Shown here: piece after piece, positions 48,520 to 58,107 of the stretch
How positions within the stretch are numbered: the stretch's first letter is position 1
How the letters are laid out: each line of letters opens with the position of its first letter
Assembly (NCBI RefSeq): GCF_003324525.1
Contig: NZ_QGDC01000011.1
Coordinates: 1 to 64,000, forward strand
Direction: 5' to 3'
Length of the DNA: 64,000 nt
Source: Mucilaginibacter hurinus
Lineage (GTDB): Bacteria; Bacteroidota; Bacteroidia; Sphingobacteriales; Sphingobacteriaceae
Translations under genes and position numbers: made by a program
The notes under the pieces: generated by a model
Told to the model about the DNA's origin: nothing
What the model saw: the letters and a program-made list of their open reading frames with translations, nothing else
The model's database searches: none

Positions 48520-49290
48520 ATGAAAATAGCCACCTACAACGTTAATGGAGTAAACGGCCGTTTGCCGGTACTGCTTCGCTGGCTTGCCGAAACCCAGCCT
48601 GATGTGGTTTGCTTACAGGAACTGAAAGCGCCGCAGGAAAAATTTCCGGAACAGGCTATACTTGATGCAGGCTACACGGCGATATGGCATGGACAAAAAA
48701 GCTGGAACGGGGTGGCAATATTAAGCCGGGGCTTTGAGATTAAAGAGGTGTGCCGTGCACTGCCCGGCGACACTGAGGATCTGCACAGCCGGTATATTGA
48801 GGCAATTATTGAAGGGATGGTGATAGGTTGCTTGTACCTGCCTAACGGAAACCCCGCCCCCGGACCCAAATTCGATTATAAGTTGCGCTGGTTTCAGCGG
48901 CTAAACGAGCATGCGGCTATGTTGTACGCCAAAGGCATCCCTGTAATACTTACCGGCGACTATAATGTTATGCCTACTGAACTGGATGTTTACAAACCTG
49001 AGCGGTGGGTTAATGATGCGCTCTTTCGCCCCGAAACACGGCAAGCTTTTAAAAACCTGGTTGATCAGGGCTGGACTGACGCGATACGGAAATTGTATCC
49101 TGACCAAACTATATACACGTTTTGGGATTATTTCCGCAATGCCTACGGCAGGGATGCTGGCCTGCGTATTGACCATTTTTTATTGAGCCCCCAGGTGGCC
49201 CCCCGCCTTAAAGCTGCAGGAGTAGACAAACAAGTGCGCGGCTGGGAAAAAAGCAGTGACCACGCCCCGGTTTGGATTGAACTTAAATAA
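48520..49290 (+). CDS. xthA: Exodeoxyribonuclease III (AP endonuclease)
   Basis: A 256-aa EEP-fold enzyme that cuts abasic sites and trims 3' ends in base-excision repair. N7 in TYNVNG, E34 in CLQELKAP (metal), the GDYNVMPTELD block (150-160), and the final SDHAPVWIEL with the catalytic Asp-His pair are all present. Its start at ATG 48520 is 20 bp after a TAGTTTTG box. The gene stands alone. Length is slightly under E. coli Xth (268 aa) and typical of the bacterial group. Confidence 0.94.
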   Translation: MKIATYNVNGVNGRLPVLLRWLAETQPDVVCLQELKAPQEKFPEQAILDAGYTAIWHGQKSWNGVAILSRGFEIKEVCRALPGDTEDLHSRYIEAIIEGMVIGCLYLPNGNPAPGPKFDYKLRWFQRLNEHAAMLYAKGIPVILTGDYNVMPTELDVYKPERWVNDALFRPETRQAFKNLVDQGWTDAIRKLYPDQTIYTFWDYFRNAYGRDAGLRIDHFLLSPQVAPRLKAAGVDKQVRGWEKSSDHAPVWIELK

Positions 49291-49363
49291 TTTTATAAAT
49301 ATCGGATATTGAATTATTCAGAAAATACCCGGAAATATCGCAGACATTTTAAAGGGTTATCAG

Positions 49364-49560
49364 TTATTTCAACTTCTCAAAAGCAAACTTATCTTTCACA
49401 AAAAAACGCAGGTACCGGCCCTTTACCCGCGAAGCCTTAAGCTCCTTATAAACGGTTTCGGTACAGCCTTATAAAGATATTCCTGTCCGCTTACATAGGC
49501 AATGCGCAGGGTTTGAGTAACGGCGTCATAATCCATTCTGCTGATAACGGTAGAAGGCAT
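49364..49560 (-). pseudogene. Frameshifted KTSC-domain gene
   Basis: From ATG 49560 the frame reads MPSTVISRMDYDAVTQTLRI, then AYVSGQEYLYKAVP. The next frame continues ETVYKELKASRVKGRYLRFF and VKDKFAFEKLK to a TAA at 49364-49366. The joined product (65 aa) matches the KTSC family pattern (KxTSxx-GRYLR-FVKDK). A single missing base around the proline codon breaks it. KTSC proteins are short and often sit with phage or lysyl-tRNA-type genes; function unknown. Whether the indel is real or a read error cannot be told. Confidence 0.7.
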
Positions 49561-49562
49561 AC

Positions 49563-49754
49563 TTATTCTTCTTTTTTAGATTTAGCATCCCTGTTGGCAA
49601 AATATTCGCGCGCTCGCTTCAAACCGGTGGCAATTGCAACACCCTCGTCAGCGCCGTTTTTTAACACTTCGTTGGCTATTTCAACCGCCTTTTCCCGAAG
49701 CTTTTTGGGCTGGTTCTTGTAACTCGGCGGATAATCTCCGTTATACCATGGCAA
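49563..49754 (-). CDS. Small conserved protein next to the KTSC gene
   Basis: A 63-aa hydrophilic protein beginning MPWYNGDYPPSYKNQPKKL, followed by an EKAVEIANEVLKNG helix, GVAIATGLKRAREYF and a lysine-rich tail. It has no membrane segment. The pattern with a fixed NGDYPPSYKNQP start is one I recall from small uncharacterised proteins of Bacteroidota and Proteobacteria. Its stop is 2 bp from the KTSC ATG, so the pair was probably one unit, preceded by the NlpC/P60 gene (14-bp gap). Confidence 0.6.
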   Translation of the reverse strand: MPWYNGDYPPSYKNQPKKLREKAVEIANEVLKNGADEGVAIATGLKRAREYFANRDAKSKKEE

Positions 49755-49768
49755 AGCTGTACTTTTAA

Positions 49769-50371
49769 TTAAATAACAGCCGGTCTTACGGATTGTGTTT
49801 TATTCGCCTGCGGAAATATGCGGACGATTTTTACGAACCTTCCCATATAATAGTGATTAAGCGGCGTTTCCGTTACGCCTTTTCTTTTTCCGGAGGTGGA
49901 GTGAATGAATGTAACAGGTGCTCCCAGGGGTGATACAATTATCCCCATATGGCCCACAACACGTATAGTGCTATCGGTGCCGGTAAACAAAATTAGGTCA
50001 CCCGGTTTAGCTTGTGTAATAGTAACCTGGGTACCTACGTGAGTGAAATCAACTGAACTGCGTGGAACGGCTATCCGAAAATGATTGAAGACATAAGTTA
50101 TAAAGCCCGAACAATCAAAGCCCCTTGCCGGTTCGGCTGAACCTTCGGCATACGGTATACCGGTTAACGTGCGCGCGTACGCTATTAGTGCGGTAGGTGA
50201 GGTAGCGCCGGTTTCAATATTTGTATGTAGGCCGGCACTATCTGGCACCGTTGCCGGCAAAGTATCATGACCAACGGATTTTTCGGGTGGTAATTGATAG
50301 TGCATCGAAGGATTGTTGCACGATACCAAAAATAAATACACCATTAGATAAGCTGCTGATCGATAACGCAT
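49769..50371 (-). CDS. NlpC/P60-family lipoprotein (cell-wall peptidase)
   Basis: A 200-aa lipoprotein: signal ending LVSC with lipidated C18. The C-terminal NlpC/P60 papain-like domain has the catalytic triad C87 (RGFDCSGF), H141 (VVGHMGII) and H157 (FIHSTS). AKPGDLILF before the His is a family block. Such enzymes cut D-Glu-meso-DAP or similar bonds in peptidoglycan. It lies 14 bp before the 63-aa gene in the same direction. Typical small single-domain form. Confidence 0.9.
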   Translation of the reverse strand: MRYRSAAYLMVYLFLVSCNNPSMHYQLPPEKSVGHDTLPATVPDSAGLHTNIETGATSPTALIAYARTLTGIPYAEGSAEPARGFDCSGFITYVFNHFRIAVPRSSVDFTHVGTQVTITQAKPGDLILFTGTDSTIRVVGHMGIIVSPLGAPVTFIHSTSGKRKGVTETPLNHYYMGRFVKIVRIFPQANKTQSVRPAVI

Positions 50372-50502
50372 AATAACACAATGATTATTGCCAGAGCTTG
50401 TTTTATAATAAAAAAATTTTATTTATAAGCATGCAATTATCCGGATCCTGACTAATGTGACATACTGTTCGATAGCCGCGCCGGCTGTAACCAAATTATT
50501 TT

Positions 50503-50901
50503 TTAGCAATTGCATTTGTTTCCTGTGCTCTTCCAGGCCCAGTAAATCAATACCGGCTGTAAGAATAGCCGCGTGAACCGTTTTGCATCGGTATCCAGCC
50601 CAAACGCATTGCGTTTGTTTACATACTGAGAGATATTGCCGGGAAATATGGCGGTAAAGAATACAGCCGCTGCCTTTCCAATAGTTTTTCGATGTTTTTT
50701 CGGGGCTAATATCAACGCGCTGCCCAACACAATCTCAGCAATGCCTGAACTCACCACCGTGTCATCCGGTTTTAGCGGGATCCAGTCAGGCACTTGCGCT
50801 TTAAATTCCTTACGGGCAAATGTTAAATGGCTGATGCCAGCAAATACAAGCCCGGCGCCAAGTGCAATTCGGGCTGTTGTTCTTAGCGTTTTGTTTTTCA
50901 C
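50503..50901 (-). CDS. DoxX-like membrane protein
   Basis: A 132-aa protein with about four hydrophobic helices. ALGAGLVFAGISHLTFARKEF (12-32) resembles the first helix and loop of the DoxX family, followed by VPDWIPLKPD, AEIVLGSALILAPKKHR and a C-terminal LQPVLIYWAW helix. DoxX-like proteins are often linked to redox or oxidative stress, but no partner is near. Assignment is moderate. Confidence 0.65.
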   Translation of the reverse strand: MKNKTLRTTARIALGAGLVFAGISHLTFARKEFKAQVPDWIPLKPDDTVVSSGIAEIVLGSALILAPKKHRKTIGKAAAVFFTAIFPGNISQYVNKRNAFGLDTDAKRFTRLFLQPVLIYWAWKSTGNKCNC

Positions 50902-50991
50902 ATTTACTGATCTGCAAAAACTATTCCACCTATATCGTTACACCTCGTACTTCATAAAAAGTTTATCTTAGGCCGGCATATTTATAAAACA

Positions 50992-52080
50992 ATGGGTGCA
51001 GAAAAATCAGCGGCAGAAACTCTAAAATCAAAACCGCATTTTGAAATACTTGATGGATTGCGGGGGGTAGCTGCTGTGGGCGTAGTTGTATTTCACTTTA
51101 TGGAAATGGTACAACCCGATTACAGCAAAATGTTTATCGGGCACGGTTACCTGGCTGTTGATTTCTTTTTCTGCCTTTCGGGCTTTGTAATAGCTTACGC
51201 ATACGATAACCGGATTAAAGACATGAGCCTGTGGAAGTTTTTTGAATCCAGGCTTATCAGGCTCCATCCCCTGGTGGTTTTTGGCTCTGTATTAGGACTA
51301 CTTACTTTTCTTATAAATCCGTTTGCTGATGCAGCCACAGCATACAGCGCGGGTAAACTGGCGGCGATATTTGTGTGTTCGGTTTTAATGATACCATACC
51401 CGGTAATGCCCGAGGTGTTTTTTAATAATTTTAGCTTTAATGCACCGGCGTGGTCTTTATTTTGGGAGTATGTGGCAAATATAATCTACGCATTAGTTTT
51501 GCATCGCTTAAGCAGGAGCATACTATTTATACTTGCTATAATAGCCGCAGCGGGTATTGTTATAGTAGCGTATCGTGCCGGTAACCTTGCAGGCGGCTGG
51601 GGCGGGCCTAACTTTTGGGATGGCGGGGTACGCATTGCTTACACATTTTTGGCGGGGATGTTGGTACACCGTTCGGGCTTTGTTATAAAAAATAAGCTTG
51701 GCTTTGCTGCGCTTGCTGCGTTGCTGGTTATAACGCTGGTAATGCCTTATAATACCGACTGGAACAAGCTGGCCGAACCACTCGTGGTAATAATCTATTT
51801 TCCGTTGCTGGTTGCACTCGGCGCAGGCACGGTATTAACGCCGGCCGTAAAAAACCTATGCATTTTCTCAGGTAAAATATCTTACCCGCTGTATATGACG
51901 CATTATGCCGTTATGTGGATTTTCCTGAATTATTACACTACTCATAAACCGGGCACGGCCCTAGTGTCAGTGATTGTCATTGCAGGTGTTTTGCTACTCA
52001 TAGGTTTCGCCTGGCTGGTAACTATAGTTTACGATACCCCAATACGGACTTACTTAAATAATAAAAGGAGCCGTAACTAA
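50992..52080 (+). CDS. Acyltransferase-3 family membrane protein (OafA/YrhL-like)
   Basis: A 362-aa, ten-helix integral membrane acyltransferase that moves acetyl or other acyl groups onto sugars or lipids outside the cell. Family blocks are FEILDGLRGVAAVGVVVFHF (19-38, with the catalytic His), AVDFFFCLSGFVIAYAY and ESRLIRLHPLVVFG. Near the end are ISYPLYMTHYAVMW and a last helix. No SGNH domain is fused. Target unknown; O-acetylation of LPS or an exopolysaccharide is possible. Followed after 17 bp by a small membrane gene. Confidence 0.9.
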   Translation: MGAEKSAAETLKSKPHFEILDGLRGVAAVGVVVFHFMEMVQPDYSKMFIGHGYLAVDFFFCLSGFVIAYAYDNRIKDMSLWKFFESRLIRLHPLVVFGSVLGLLTFLINPFADAATAYSAGKLAAIFVCSVLMIPYPVMPEVFFNNFSFNAPAWSLFWEYVANIIYALVLHRLSRSILFILAIIAAAGIVIVAYRAGNLAGGWGGPNFWDGGVRIAYTFLAGMLVHRSGFVIKNKLGFAALAALLVITLVMPYNTDWNKLAEPLVVIIYFPLLVALGAGTVLTPAVKNLCIFSGKISYPLYMTHYAVMWIFLNYYTTHKPGTALVSVIVIAGVLLLIGFAWLVTIVYDTPIRTYLNNKRSRN

Positions 52081-52097
52081 GTTATCTTTACAGCATA

Positions 52098-52466
52098 ATG
52101 GAAGAATATCTTATCCAATTTGAAAGCTGGGTAAACAGTTTGGGCAAACGCTACGGTGTAAATCCGCTTATATTGGGTACCCTATACTTTTTAAGTAAAG
52201 TAAGCATGGTGTCTTTTTTAGGCTGGGCGTTTAAAAGGTTACGGCGCAAGCAAACAATACTGGTGCCTGTATTATTGGCAGCAGTAAGTTTTAGTGTGCC
52301 GTATACATATATAATAATAGCAGGCCGCAACATACCTGCCTGGGTATATTTATTTATAGTGCTGATGTTGGGTTATGGTGGGTTTGTAATTTGGCGAAAG
52401 GTAACTACCCGCGCTATTGAAACGGCTGCACTTCCGGAAACGGAACTGACCGAGAAAGATATATAA
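52098..52466 (+). CDS. Small membrane protein downstream of the acyltransferase
   Basis: A 122-aa protein with three predicted helices (about 26-43, 51-73, 78-95), a basic loop FKRLRRKQT and a charged acidic C-terminus ending ETELTEKDI. No family is recognised. The 17-bp spacing to the acyltransferase suggests cotranscription. It is convergent with the pterin dehydratase gene by a 4-bp gap. Confidence 0.55.
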   Translation: MEEYLIQFESWVNSLGKRYGVNPLILGTLYFLSKVSMVSFLGWAFKRLRRKQTILVPVLLAAVSFSVPYTYIIIAGRNIPAWVYLFIVLMLGYGGFVIWRKVTTRAIETAALPETELTEKDI

Positions 52467-52470
52467 ATCT

Positions 52471-52695
52471 TTAAAGTTCGTCAATGTCCGATGCTAGCGC
52501 CTTGTCTTTATCAGTGATGTCTCCCTGACTATGTGTGGACAACCAAATTTTCACTTCATTCCATTCGTTTGTCCATGTGGGATGATGATTGTGTTTTTCG
52601 GCGAGTAAAGCTACCCGCGTCATAAACGCAAAAGCTTCAGAGAAATTTGCGAATTTAAATGATTTGTAGAGTTTACCATCTGTTGTTTGCCACAT
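52471..52695 (-). CDS. Pterin-4a-carbinolamine dehydratase-like (PCD/DCoH)
   Basis: A 74-aa protein with the PCD core [20 protein letters not shown], followed by [15 protein letters not shown]. The His-His-Pro and downstream His are active-site residues that dehydrate 4a-hydroxytetrahydrobiopterin. It is shorter than the ~100-aa canonical form, lacking the first helix region, as is common in Bacteroidota. No aromatic amino-acid hydroxylase is in the window, so the physiological role is open. Confidence 0.85.
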   Translation of the reverse strand: MWQTTDGKLYKSFKFANFSEAFAFMTRVALLAEKHNHHPTWTNEWNEVKIWLSTHSQGDITDKDKALASDIDEL

Positions 52696-52856
52696 AAGTT
52701 TTTCTTTAAGTTTTAATTAATATATGCTTTTATGTATAATATACTGTATACAAACACGATAGTATTGTCATCTCCATGTAAATACCATTTTTACATTTCT
52801 TAAACAACCTCATAATAACTTTTTTCGTATAGATTATAACGGAAATAACGCTGTTA

Positions 52857-53456
52857 GTGAGAAAAAAGTTAGTTTTTATTTGGTTAACCTTTTTGATAGT
52901 CGCCCTGGGTGCAATCTTTTGGTATAACGACTGGGTTTACCAATTACCTACCCCCGTTCCTGAACATTACAAAGCGGTAAAGTTTGGAAGCCAAATCACT
53001 AATGAGGGGGTATTAGATAAGTACGCGGCAAAGCCGGTGTTTTTACATTTTTTTAATCCGCGTTGTCCGTGCTCCAAATTTAACATTACTCATTTTAAAG
53101 CGTTGGTTAAAGAGTATGGTTCCCGTATAAATTTTGTTATTGTAGTGGTAAGTCCCCATCAATATACAGAAAAACAGATACAGGATAAATTTAACATTAA
53201 TTTACCTGTAGTTTTTGATTCATCACTGGCTAGTGCATGCGGGGTATATTCAACACCTCAGGCGGTGCTGCTTGATAGCCGGCACCAATTGTATTACCGG
53301 GGTAATTACAACAGCAGCCGCTACTGTACTGACGAGAAAACAAGTTACGCTAAAATTGCCCTGAAGGGCCTGTTACAAGATAATACCCGGTTGTTTTTTA
53401 ATGCCAAAGCATTAACAGCTTACGGCTGCGGCTTACCTGATAACTGTAAATATTGA
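52857..53456 (+). CDS. Membrane-anchored thioredoxin-fold protein
   Basis: A 199-aa protein with an N-terminal TM anchor (about 5-23) and a thioredoxin-like periplasmic domain. C70-P-C72 in FFNPRCPCSKF sits at the active-site position (a CxC, not CxxC). VFDSSLASACGVYSTPQAVL (119-138) supplies C128 and the cis-Pro P134. C157, C191 and C197 near the end are extra cysteines. It resembles uncharacterised AhpC/TSA-like thioredoxin-fold proteins. The start is GTG 52857. It is followed after 6 bp by a hybrid kinase and presumably cotranscribed, which suggests a link between thiol state and signalling (inference). Confidence 0.75.
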   Translation: MRKKLVFIWLTFLIVALGAIFWYNDWVYQLPTPVPEHYKAVKFGSQITNEGVLDKYAAKPVFLHFFNPRCPCSKFNITHFKALVKEYGSRINFVIVVVSPHQYTEKQIQDKFNINLPVVFDSSLASACGVYSTPQAVLLDSRHQLYYRGNYNSSRYCTDEKTSYAKIALKGLLQDNTRLFFNAKALTAYGCGLPDNCKY

Positions 53457-53462
53457 TTTTAT

Positions 53463-55718
53463 ATGAGTAATTATCAGGCTTTACCCACCACCAAAAAACA
53501 AACTTTAGGGTTAATTAACATGCAGGAGCGATCTGATCGCCTGATGAACTTTTTCCTGGCAGGATACTTTTTGCTCGGATTGGTCTTTGCAACTTTTTAT
53601 GATACCTGGCTTATTGCCCTGGGCGTCGGCAGCATTTCGTTGCTGGCCTATTATTCTGTCAAAATAGCTTTACCGTCGTCTGATTTATACCAGTATGTTT
53701 TAAGCGCCATCCTAGGTGTTTTTATGGCTCAGTACATTTACCAGATGCACGGCCTTTTTGAAATGCATTTTTTTGCCTTCATTGGCAGCGCGGTTCTTAT
53801 CTCGTACCAAAACTGGAAGCTTCAGCTTCCGATGATGACGGTAGTGCTATTGCATCATGCTGTATTTGGTTACCTGCAAAACACCGGCTTTCCTGAAGTA
53901 TACTTTACCCGGCTAGATTATTTTGACCTCGTTACCTTTATTATTCACATATCACTGGCTGGTGCGATTTTTTTTATTTGCGGACTATGGTCGTTTTTGC
54001 TAAAAAAATATAATGATCAGCAGGTGCAGCAAACACTCACAATGGCCGAGTTGCAAAAGGAGGCGCAGCTTTCTTTGGAACGCAAACGAAACGAAGAGAT
54101 ACTGGAACAGGCCAATGCGAGGTTAACAGCATCAAATATTGAACTTGACAAAGCTCGCCAGGAAGCCGAAAAAGCAAATCAGGCCAAAAGTATCTTTCTT
54201 GCCACAATGAGCCACGAGATACGGACGCCGATGAATGGGGTAATTGGCATGGCGGCGCTATTGCAGGAAACACATTTAACAGAGGAGCAGCGCATGTTCA
54301 CCGAAACGATAAGTACCTGCGGTGACGCTTTATTAAATGTGATTAATGATATCCTGGACTTTTCAAAAATAGAATCAGGGAATCTGGAACTGGAAAGTGA
54401 GGACTTTAACCTGCGCCAATGTATCGAAGACGTATTGGATATGTTTGGGCCGAAGGCCGCTAAACTTCAGCTTGATCTGATATATCATATTGACGAAGAT
54501 GTTCCTTTACAAATAGTGGGAGACCAGCTACGTTTGCGCCAGGTGCTGATCAATTTGGTTGGTAATGCGTTAAAATTTACCGAATTCGGTGAGGTTTGTA
54601 TCCTTGTTAAAAAGGAGGGAGGAGGGCCTGACTGCCAGGTGAGGCTAAAATTTGAAGTGCGCGACTCAGGTATAGGCATACCGCCTGATAAGCTTGAACG
54701 CCTATTTAAGGCGTTTTCGCAGGTTGATACATCTACAACTCGTAAGTATGGCGGCACTGGCTTAGGATTAGCCATATCCGAAAAGCTTGTGAATTTAATG
54801 GGTGGCGAAATAGGAGTTGTAAGCAAGCCGAACGAGGGATCAACATTTACGTTTACTGTTTGTACCGAACCAGGCACTAAAGTATTGGAGCCGTATACTT
54901 ACTATAGTATGGGCGAGCAGGAAGGTAAACGGATACTTGTTGTAGATGACAACGCGACTAACCTGGCCATACTTCGCCGTCAGTTTGAGTTGTGGAAGCT
55001 TGAGCCAATACTGGCATATTCAGGGGAAGAGGCGTTAGAAATATTATCCAAAGATTCAGCGATAGATCTCATTATTTCCGATATGCAGATGCCTGCTATG
55101 GATGGCATTATGTTGTCAACTATAGTCAGAAGCCGTTATCCTGGGATACCTATAATTTTATTAAGCTCTATCGGGGAAGAATTTAAAGATGAAGAGCGGA
55201 AACTTTTCAACTCGGTAATGAATAAGCCTATTCGTCAGCATGTATTAAGCAAACAAATACTCAACGCGTTACAGGCGACTAAAACTACGCCCGCAGAACC
55301 GGTTGTACCCAAAAAGCTATCATCAAATTTTTGTGAACGTTACCCTTTTGTGCTGCTTGTGGCCGAAGATAACTTGATGAACCAGCATGTTATTATACAT
55401 ATTTTGCGGAAGCTTGGATACACGCCCGATGTTGTGAAAAACGGCCGTGAGGCGCTTGAGGCTGCAAATCAAAAAGATTATACGCTTATACTGATGGATA
55501 TGCAAATGCCGGTTATGGACGGTTTAGAGGCCACCCGCCTGATACGGAAAACCCTTGTGCAGCAACCGGTAATTATTGCCCTTACGGCTAATACCATGCA
55601 AGGCGACGAACAGATATGCATTGACGCCGGCATGGACGATTACTTGGGTAAGCCGATAAGCCTGGAAGCATTAACAGGAAAATTGCAAAAATGGTATTCT
55701 AAATCGGCCACAAAATAA
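53463..55718 (+). CDS. Membrane hybrid histidine kinase with two receiver domains
   Basis: A 751-aa kinase: about six TM helices (25-200) form a membrane sensor, then a coiled coil, HisKA with H251 ([12 protein letters not shown]), HATPase ([24 protein letters not shown]), a receiver with D540 ([10 protein letters not shown]) and a second receiver with D679 ([10 protein letters not shown]). A full C-terminal HPt domain is not seen. The kinase and receiver parts are close to those of the propeller kinase at 38-42.3 kb, so the two are likely paralogues with different sensors. Cotranscribed with the thioredoxin-fold gene; followed by a bidirectional terminator. Confidence 0.9.
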   Translation: MSNYQALPTTKKQTLGLINMQERSDRLMNFFLAGYFLLGLVFATFYDTWLIALGVGSISLLAYYSVKIALPSSDLYQYVLSAILGVFMAQYIYQMHGLFEMHFFAFIGSAVLISYQNWKLQLPMMTVVLLHHAVFGYLQNTGFPEVYFTRLDYFDLVTFIIHISLAGAIFFICGLWSFLLKKYNDQQVQQTLTMAELQKEAQLSLERKRNEEILEQANARLTASNIELDKARQEAEKANQAKSIFLATMSHEIRTPMNGVIGMAALLQETHLTEEQRMFTETISTCGDALLNVINDILDFSKIESGNLELESEDFNLRQCIEDVLDMFGPKAAKLQLDLIYHIDEDVPLQIVGDQLRLRQVLINLVGNALKFTEFGEVCILVKKEGGGPDCQVRLKFEVRDSGIGIPPDKLERLFKAFSQVDTSTTRKYGGTGLGLAISEKLVNLMGGEIGVVSKPNEGSTFTFTVCTEPGTKVLEPYTYYSMGEQEGKRILVVDDNATNLAILRRQFELWKLEPILAYSGEEALEILSKDSAIDLIISDMQMPAMDGIMLSTIVRSRYPGIPIILLSSIGEEFKDEERKLFNSVMNKPIRQHVLSKQILNALQATKTTPAEPVVPKKLSSNFCERYPFVLLVAEDNLMNQHVIIHILRKLGYTPDVVKNGREALEAANQKDYTLILMDMQMPVMDGLEATRLIRKTLVQQPVIIALTANTMQGDEQICIDAGMDDYLGKPISLEALTGKLQKWYSKSATK

Positions 55719-55751
55719 GTTCAGCTTATATGCTAATTATCATAATTTACT

Positions 55752-55782
55752 AAAAGTCCACGGCCTATAGCCGGGGACTTTT
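55752..55782. terminator. Bidirectional intrinsic terminator
   Basis: AAAAGTCC (55752-55759) pairs with GGACTTTT (55775-55782), with an inner CGGC/GCCG stem (55761-55764 and 55770-55773), one mismatch and a 5-nt loop. A-rich and T-rich flanks allow function for the hybrid kinase (+) and the esterase (-), which converge here. Confidence 0.75.
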
Positions 55783-55792
55783 AATAACATAA

Positions 55793-57784
55793 TTATCGAA
55801 TTACCACATTCCAGTTATCTGATCTGAATGGCTCCATCGGTAAGCCTGCTGAGTTCACCACATTACAATCCATCGGGAAGTTTGTAAAGGCGTACCGTAC
55901 CGCCTGTATGGGAAGCGGCGTGCCATTAGGAGCCGTAATTTTTACCTGGTTGCCGCTTAATACCGCGGTGCCCTGCCTGAATTTTTTGTCGGTGCCGGCT
56001 ACAAAAAAGTATTGGCCAAGTGCTTTGCTGTTATTTTTCTTTAAGCCCTCGGCTGTGCCGGGTTTAAAACTTACAGTGGCTACATTGCCGCTTTGGCTAA
56101 ACGCGGCATATTGCGGACCGATTGCCTGTACATTTTGGTTATAGTCATTTTTAAGCGCCAATAGCGCCAGCCGTTCGCCTATAGGCTTTTTTATACGCGG
56201 GTGTATCAATATTAGCTCGCCACAATCCAGTGTAATAGCCATGCCTGTTCCCGGTACGGCGCGTACATTGGCCTGTGCTTCCCTAAAATACGCATAATCA
56301 TTTGCCACCGGGTTATCACCCCATGGGTTTGTTGAAAAAAACTTAGCTGCAAAAGGTGTCATCTGTACATAGTAAAATGGCAGTTGTCCTTGGTTAAAAA
56401 TTTCGCGCCAGCTTTTTATCAGGGCCGAATTCAGGTTCGTATAGTTGCTTACCGGCTCATCATCCCGGTTGCTTTCGCCCTGGTACCATAATATGCCTTT
56501 AATTGCCAGGTTACGCAGCGGGTGTATCATGCCGTTGTACAACCGCGTTGCATTATTACGATTAAGGTTATTGTAATAGCTAAGCTTAGGGTCGGTTTGC
56601 AGGGTTTCTTTACTCACCCATTGCTCGGCTGCCGAACCGCCCGAGGCGGATATGACCAAGCCTATGGGTATGTTAAGACTAGTGTGAACTTTGCGTGCAA
56701 AGTAGTATGATACGGCGCTAATAGAGCCGGCGCCGTTTTTCGTCGGCGTACATACTATCCAGGGGTTTTTGCCCGCTAAATTTGCCTGTGGATTTGCATT
56801 GATAGAGTAGCCAACGGTAATAGCGCGTATCTGCGGATAATTCGCGGCGGCAATTTCAGCCTTATAGTTCTGTACACCTTCATAACCGAAGAACGGTGAA
56901 ACCGAATCAACCGGCATTACCATGTTTGACTGGCCGGAGCATAACCACACATCGCCGATAAGCAGGTTGCTGAAAGTCACAGCCGGCCTGCCCGTAACCG
57001 AGGCCACTAGCGTTTGTGGCGAAGCGTTGGCAGAAGCGGCCGGTATAGCCAGTAACCATTGGCCCGAGGCGTTGGTAATGGTGCTTACCACGCTGCCATT
57101 CCAACTGGCTTTAACAGATACAACAGCGTTTGGAGAGGCTGTTCCCCATAATTTGAAGGGCTTACCGCGCTGTATCACCATATTGTTTTGCATTACATTG
57201 GCAACAGTAAAACTTCCGGCTTTAACAGTATCGCTCGCAGGCAGTTTGTTAAAGCCCCATAACTGCGCTGCCTCGCCCTTAAACGCTTTAAGCTGCACCA
57301 TGGCACTGCCATTGCCGGTAATAGCAAGTTTGCTTGCTTTGTTGATAACCTTATAATTTTTGCCGCTTACCAATGCTATATGCCAAAGCTGTTCGGCATC
57401 ATTGGTTTTTTTATTTTGTACTATAACCTGGGTTCCGTTGTGGTTATATGATTGTGCGTACAACCCGCTTCCTAAATTTTGTATCACATAATCGCTGGCA
57501 CTCACCTGCGTTACCTTCCATTTTTGGAAAGCGGTACCTGCGTAAGCATTTAATTTATAAGTGCTGCCAATGGTTGTAGCGTTATTGGCTACTTCGGCCC
57601 AGTTACCTGCGCTGTTAATAAACTGATAAAAATCCTCGTCGCCCACGGCATTTAAAGTTAAGCCGGTAGAACTTGCTATTGGATCTTCAACATGCGGTTG
57701 AAGTTTAGTATCCGTTTTTTTGCAACTCTGGAAAATAAAAGCTAAGGCTATGGTAAGCCGGAAAAGTGATTTTAGGCGCATCAA
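55793..57784 (-). CDS. Sialate O-acetylesterase-like lipoprotein with ricin-like domain
   Basis: A 663-aa lipoprotein (C21 in FQSCKKTD). Residues ~45-185 are beta-trefoil/ricin-like, with repeated Q-x-W units (FQKWKV, EQLWHI, AQLWGF), probably glycan-binding. The catalytic SGNH domain follows: WLCSGQSNM with S286 as the likely nucleophile, GILWYQGESN and a later DCGELILIHPRIKKPIGERL with the Asp/His pair. Such enzymes remove O-acetyl groups from sialic acid or from pectin/xylan sugars. The nearby rhamnosidase favours a plant polysaccharide substrate (inference). Monocistronic, ending at a terminator. Confidence 0.85.
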   Translation of the reverse strand: MMRLKSLFRLTIALAFIFQSCKKTDTKLQPHVEDPIASSTGLTLNAVGDEDFYQFINSAGNWAEVANNATTIGSTYKLNAYAGTAFQKWKVTQVSASDYVIQNLGSGLYAQSYNHNGTQVIVQNKKTNDAEQLWHIALVSGKNYKVINKASKLAITGNGSAMVQLKAFKGEAAQLWGFNKLPASDTVKAGSFTVANVMQNNMVIQRGKPFKLWGTASPNAVVSVKASWNGSVVSTITNASGQWLLAIPAASANASPQTLVASVTGRPAVTFSNLLIGDVWLCSGQSNMVMPVDSVSPFFGYEGVQNYKAEIAAANYPQIRAITVGYSINANPQANLAGKNPWIVCTPTKNGAGSISAVSYYFARKVHTSLNIPIGLVISASGGSAAEQWVSKETLQTDPKLSYYNNLNRNNATRLYNGMIHPLRNLAIKGILWYQGESNRDDEPVSNYTNLNSALIKSWREIFNQGQLPFYYVQMTPFAAKFFSTNPWGDNPVANDYAYFREAQANVRAVPGTGMAITLDCGELILIHPRIKKPIGERLALLALKNDYNQNVQAIGPQYAAFSQSGNVATVSFKPGTAEGLKKNNSKALGQYFFVAGTDKKFRQGTAVLSGNQVKITAPNGTPLPIQAVRYAFTNFPMDCNVVNSAGLPMEPFRSDNWNVVIR

Positions 57785-58107
57785 TAATTAAGTTTCGGTT
57801 AGTAGAACGTTTTATAGGGGTTTAATATACGTCGAATGGCTTTCAAACAAAATGTTGTAACAAAATGATTACCTTTTAAGTGAATTCTGATTTAGCAGCC
57901 GTGCACAATTCTTTACTCGATAGAAATTCAGGCGGCGGACACCCATATCGGCGCTACGTGCGGCAACCATGTTCGCTGGTTAAATAAACGCAAACAAGTT
58001 TTTCTCTGATTTCTAAATATGCTTATTCCCAGTTTCGGGCAGGGAAATTGCGCATTAATAACGCCGGTTCCTTCGCCAGTGAGCCTAACTCCACGCCAAT
58101 TCCACTA
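57785..58107. other. 323-bp intergenic stretch
   Basis: Between two minus-strand genes. A short minus-strand frame (58100-58030) encodes GVELGSLAKEPALLMRNF and stops; it could be a decayed gene end but has no start. No promoter, repeat or RNA structure was identified. Confidence 0.3.

Noticed and set aside
57785..58107. Decayed minus-strand gene fragment
   Set aside because: Only ~25 plausible residues before a stop and no recognisable family.
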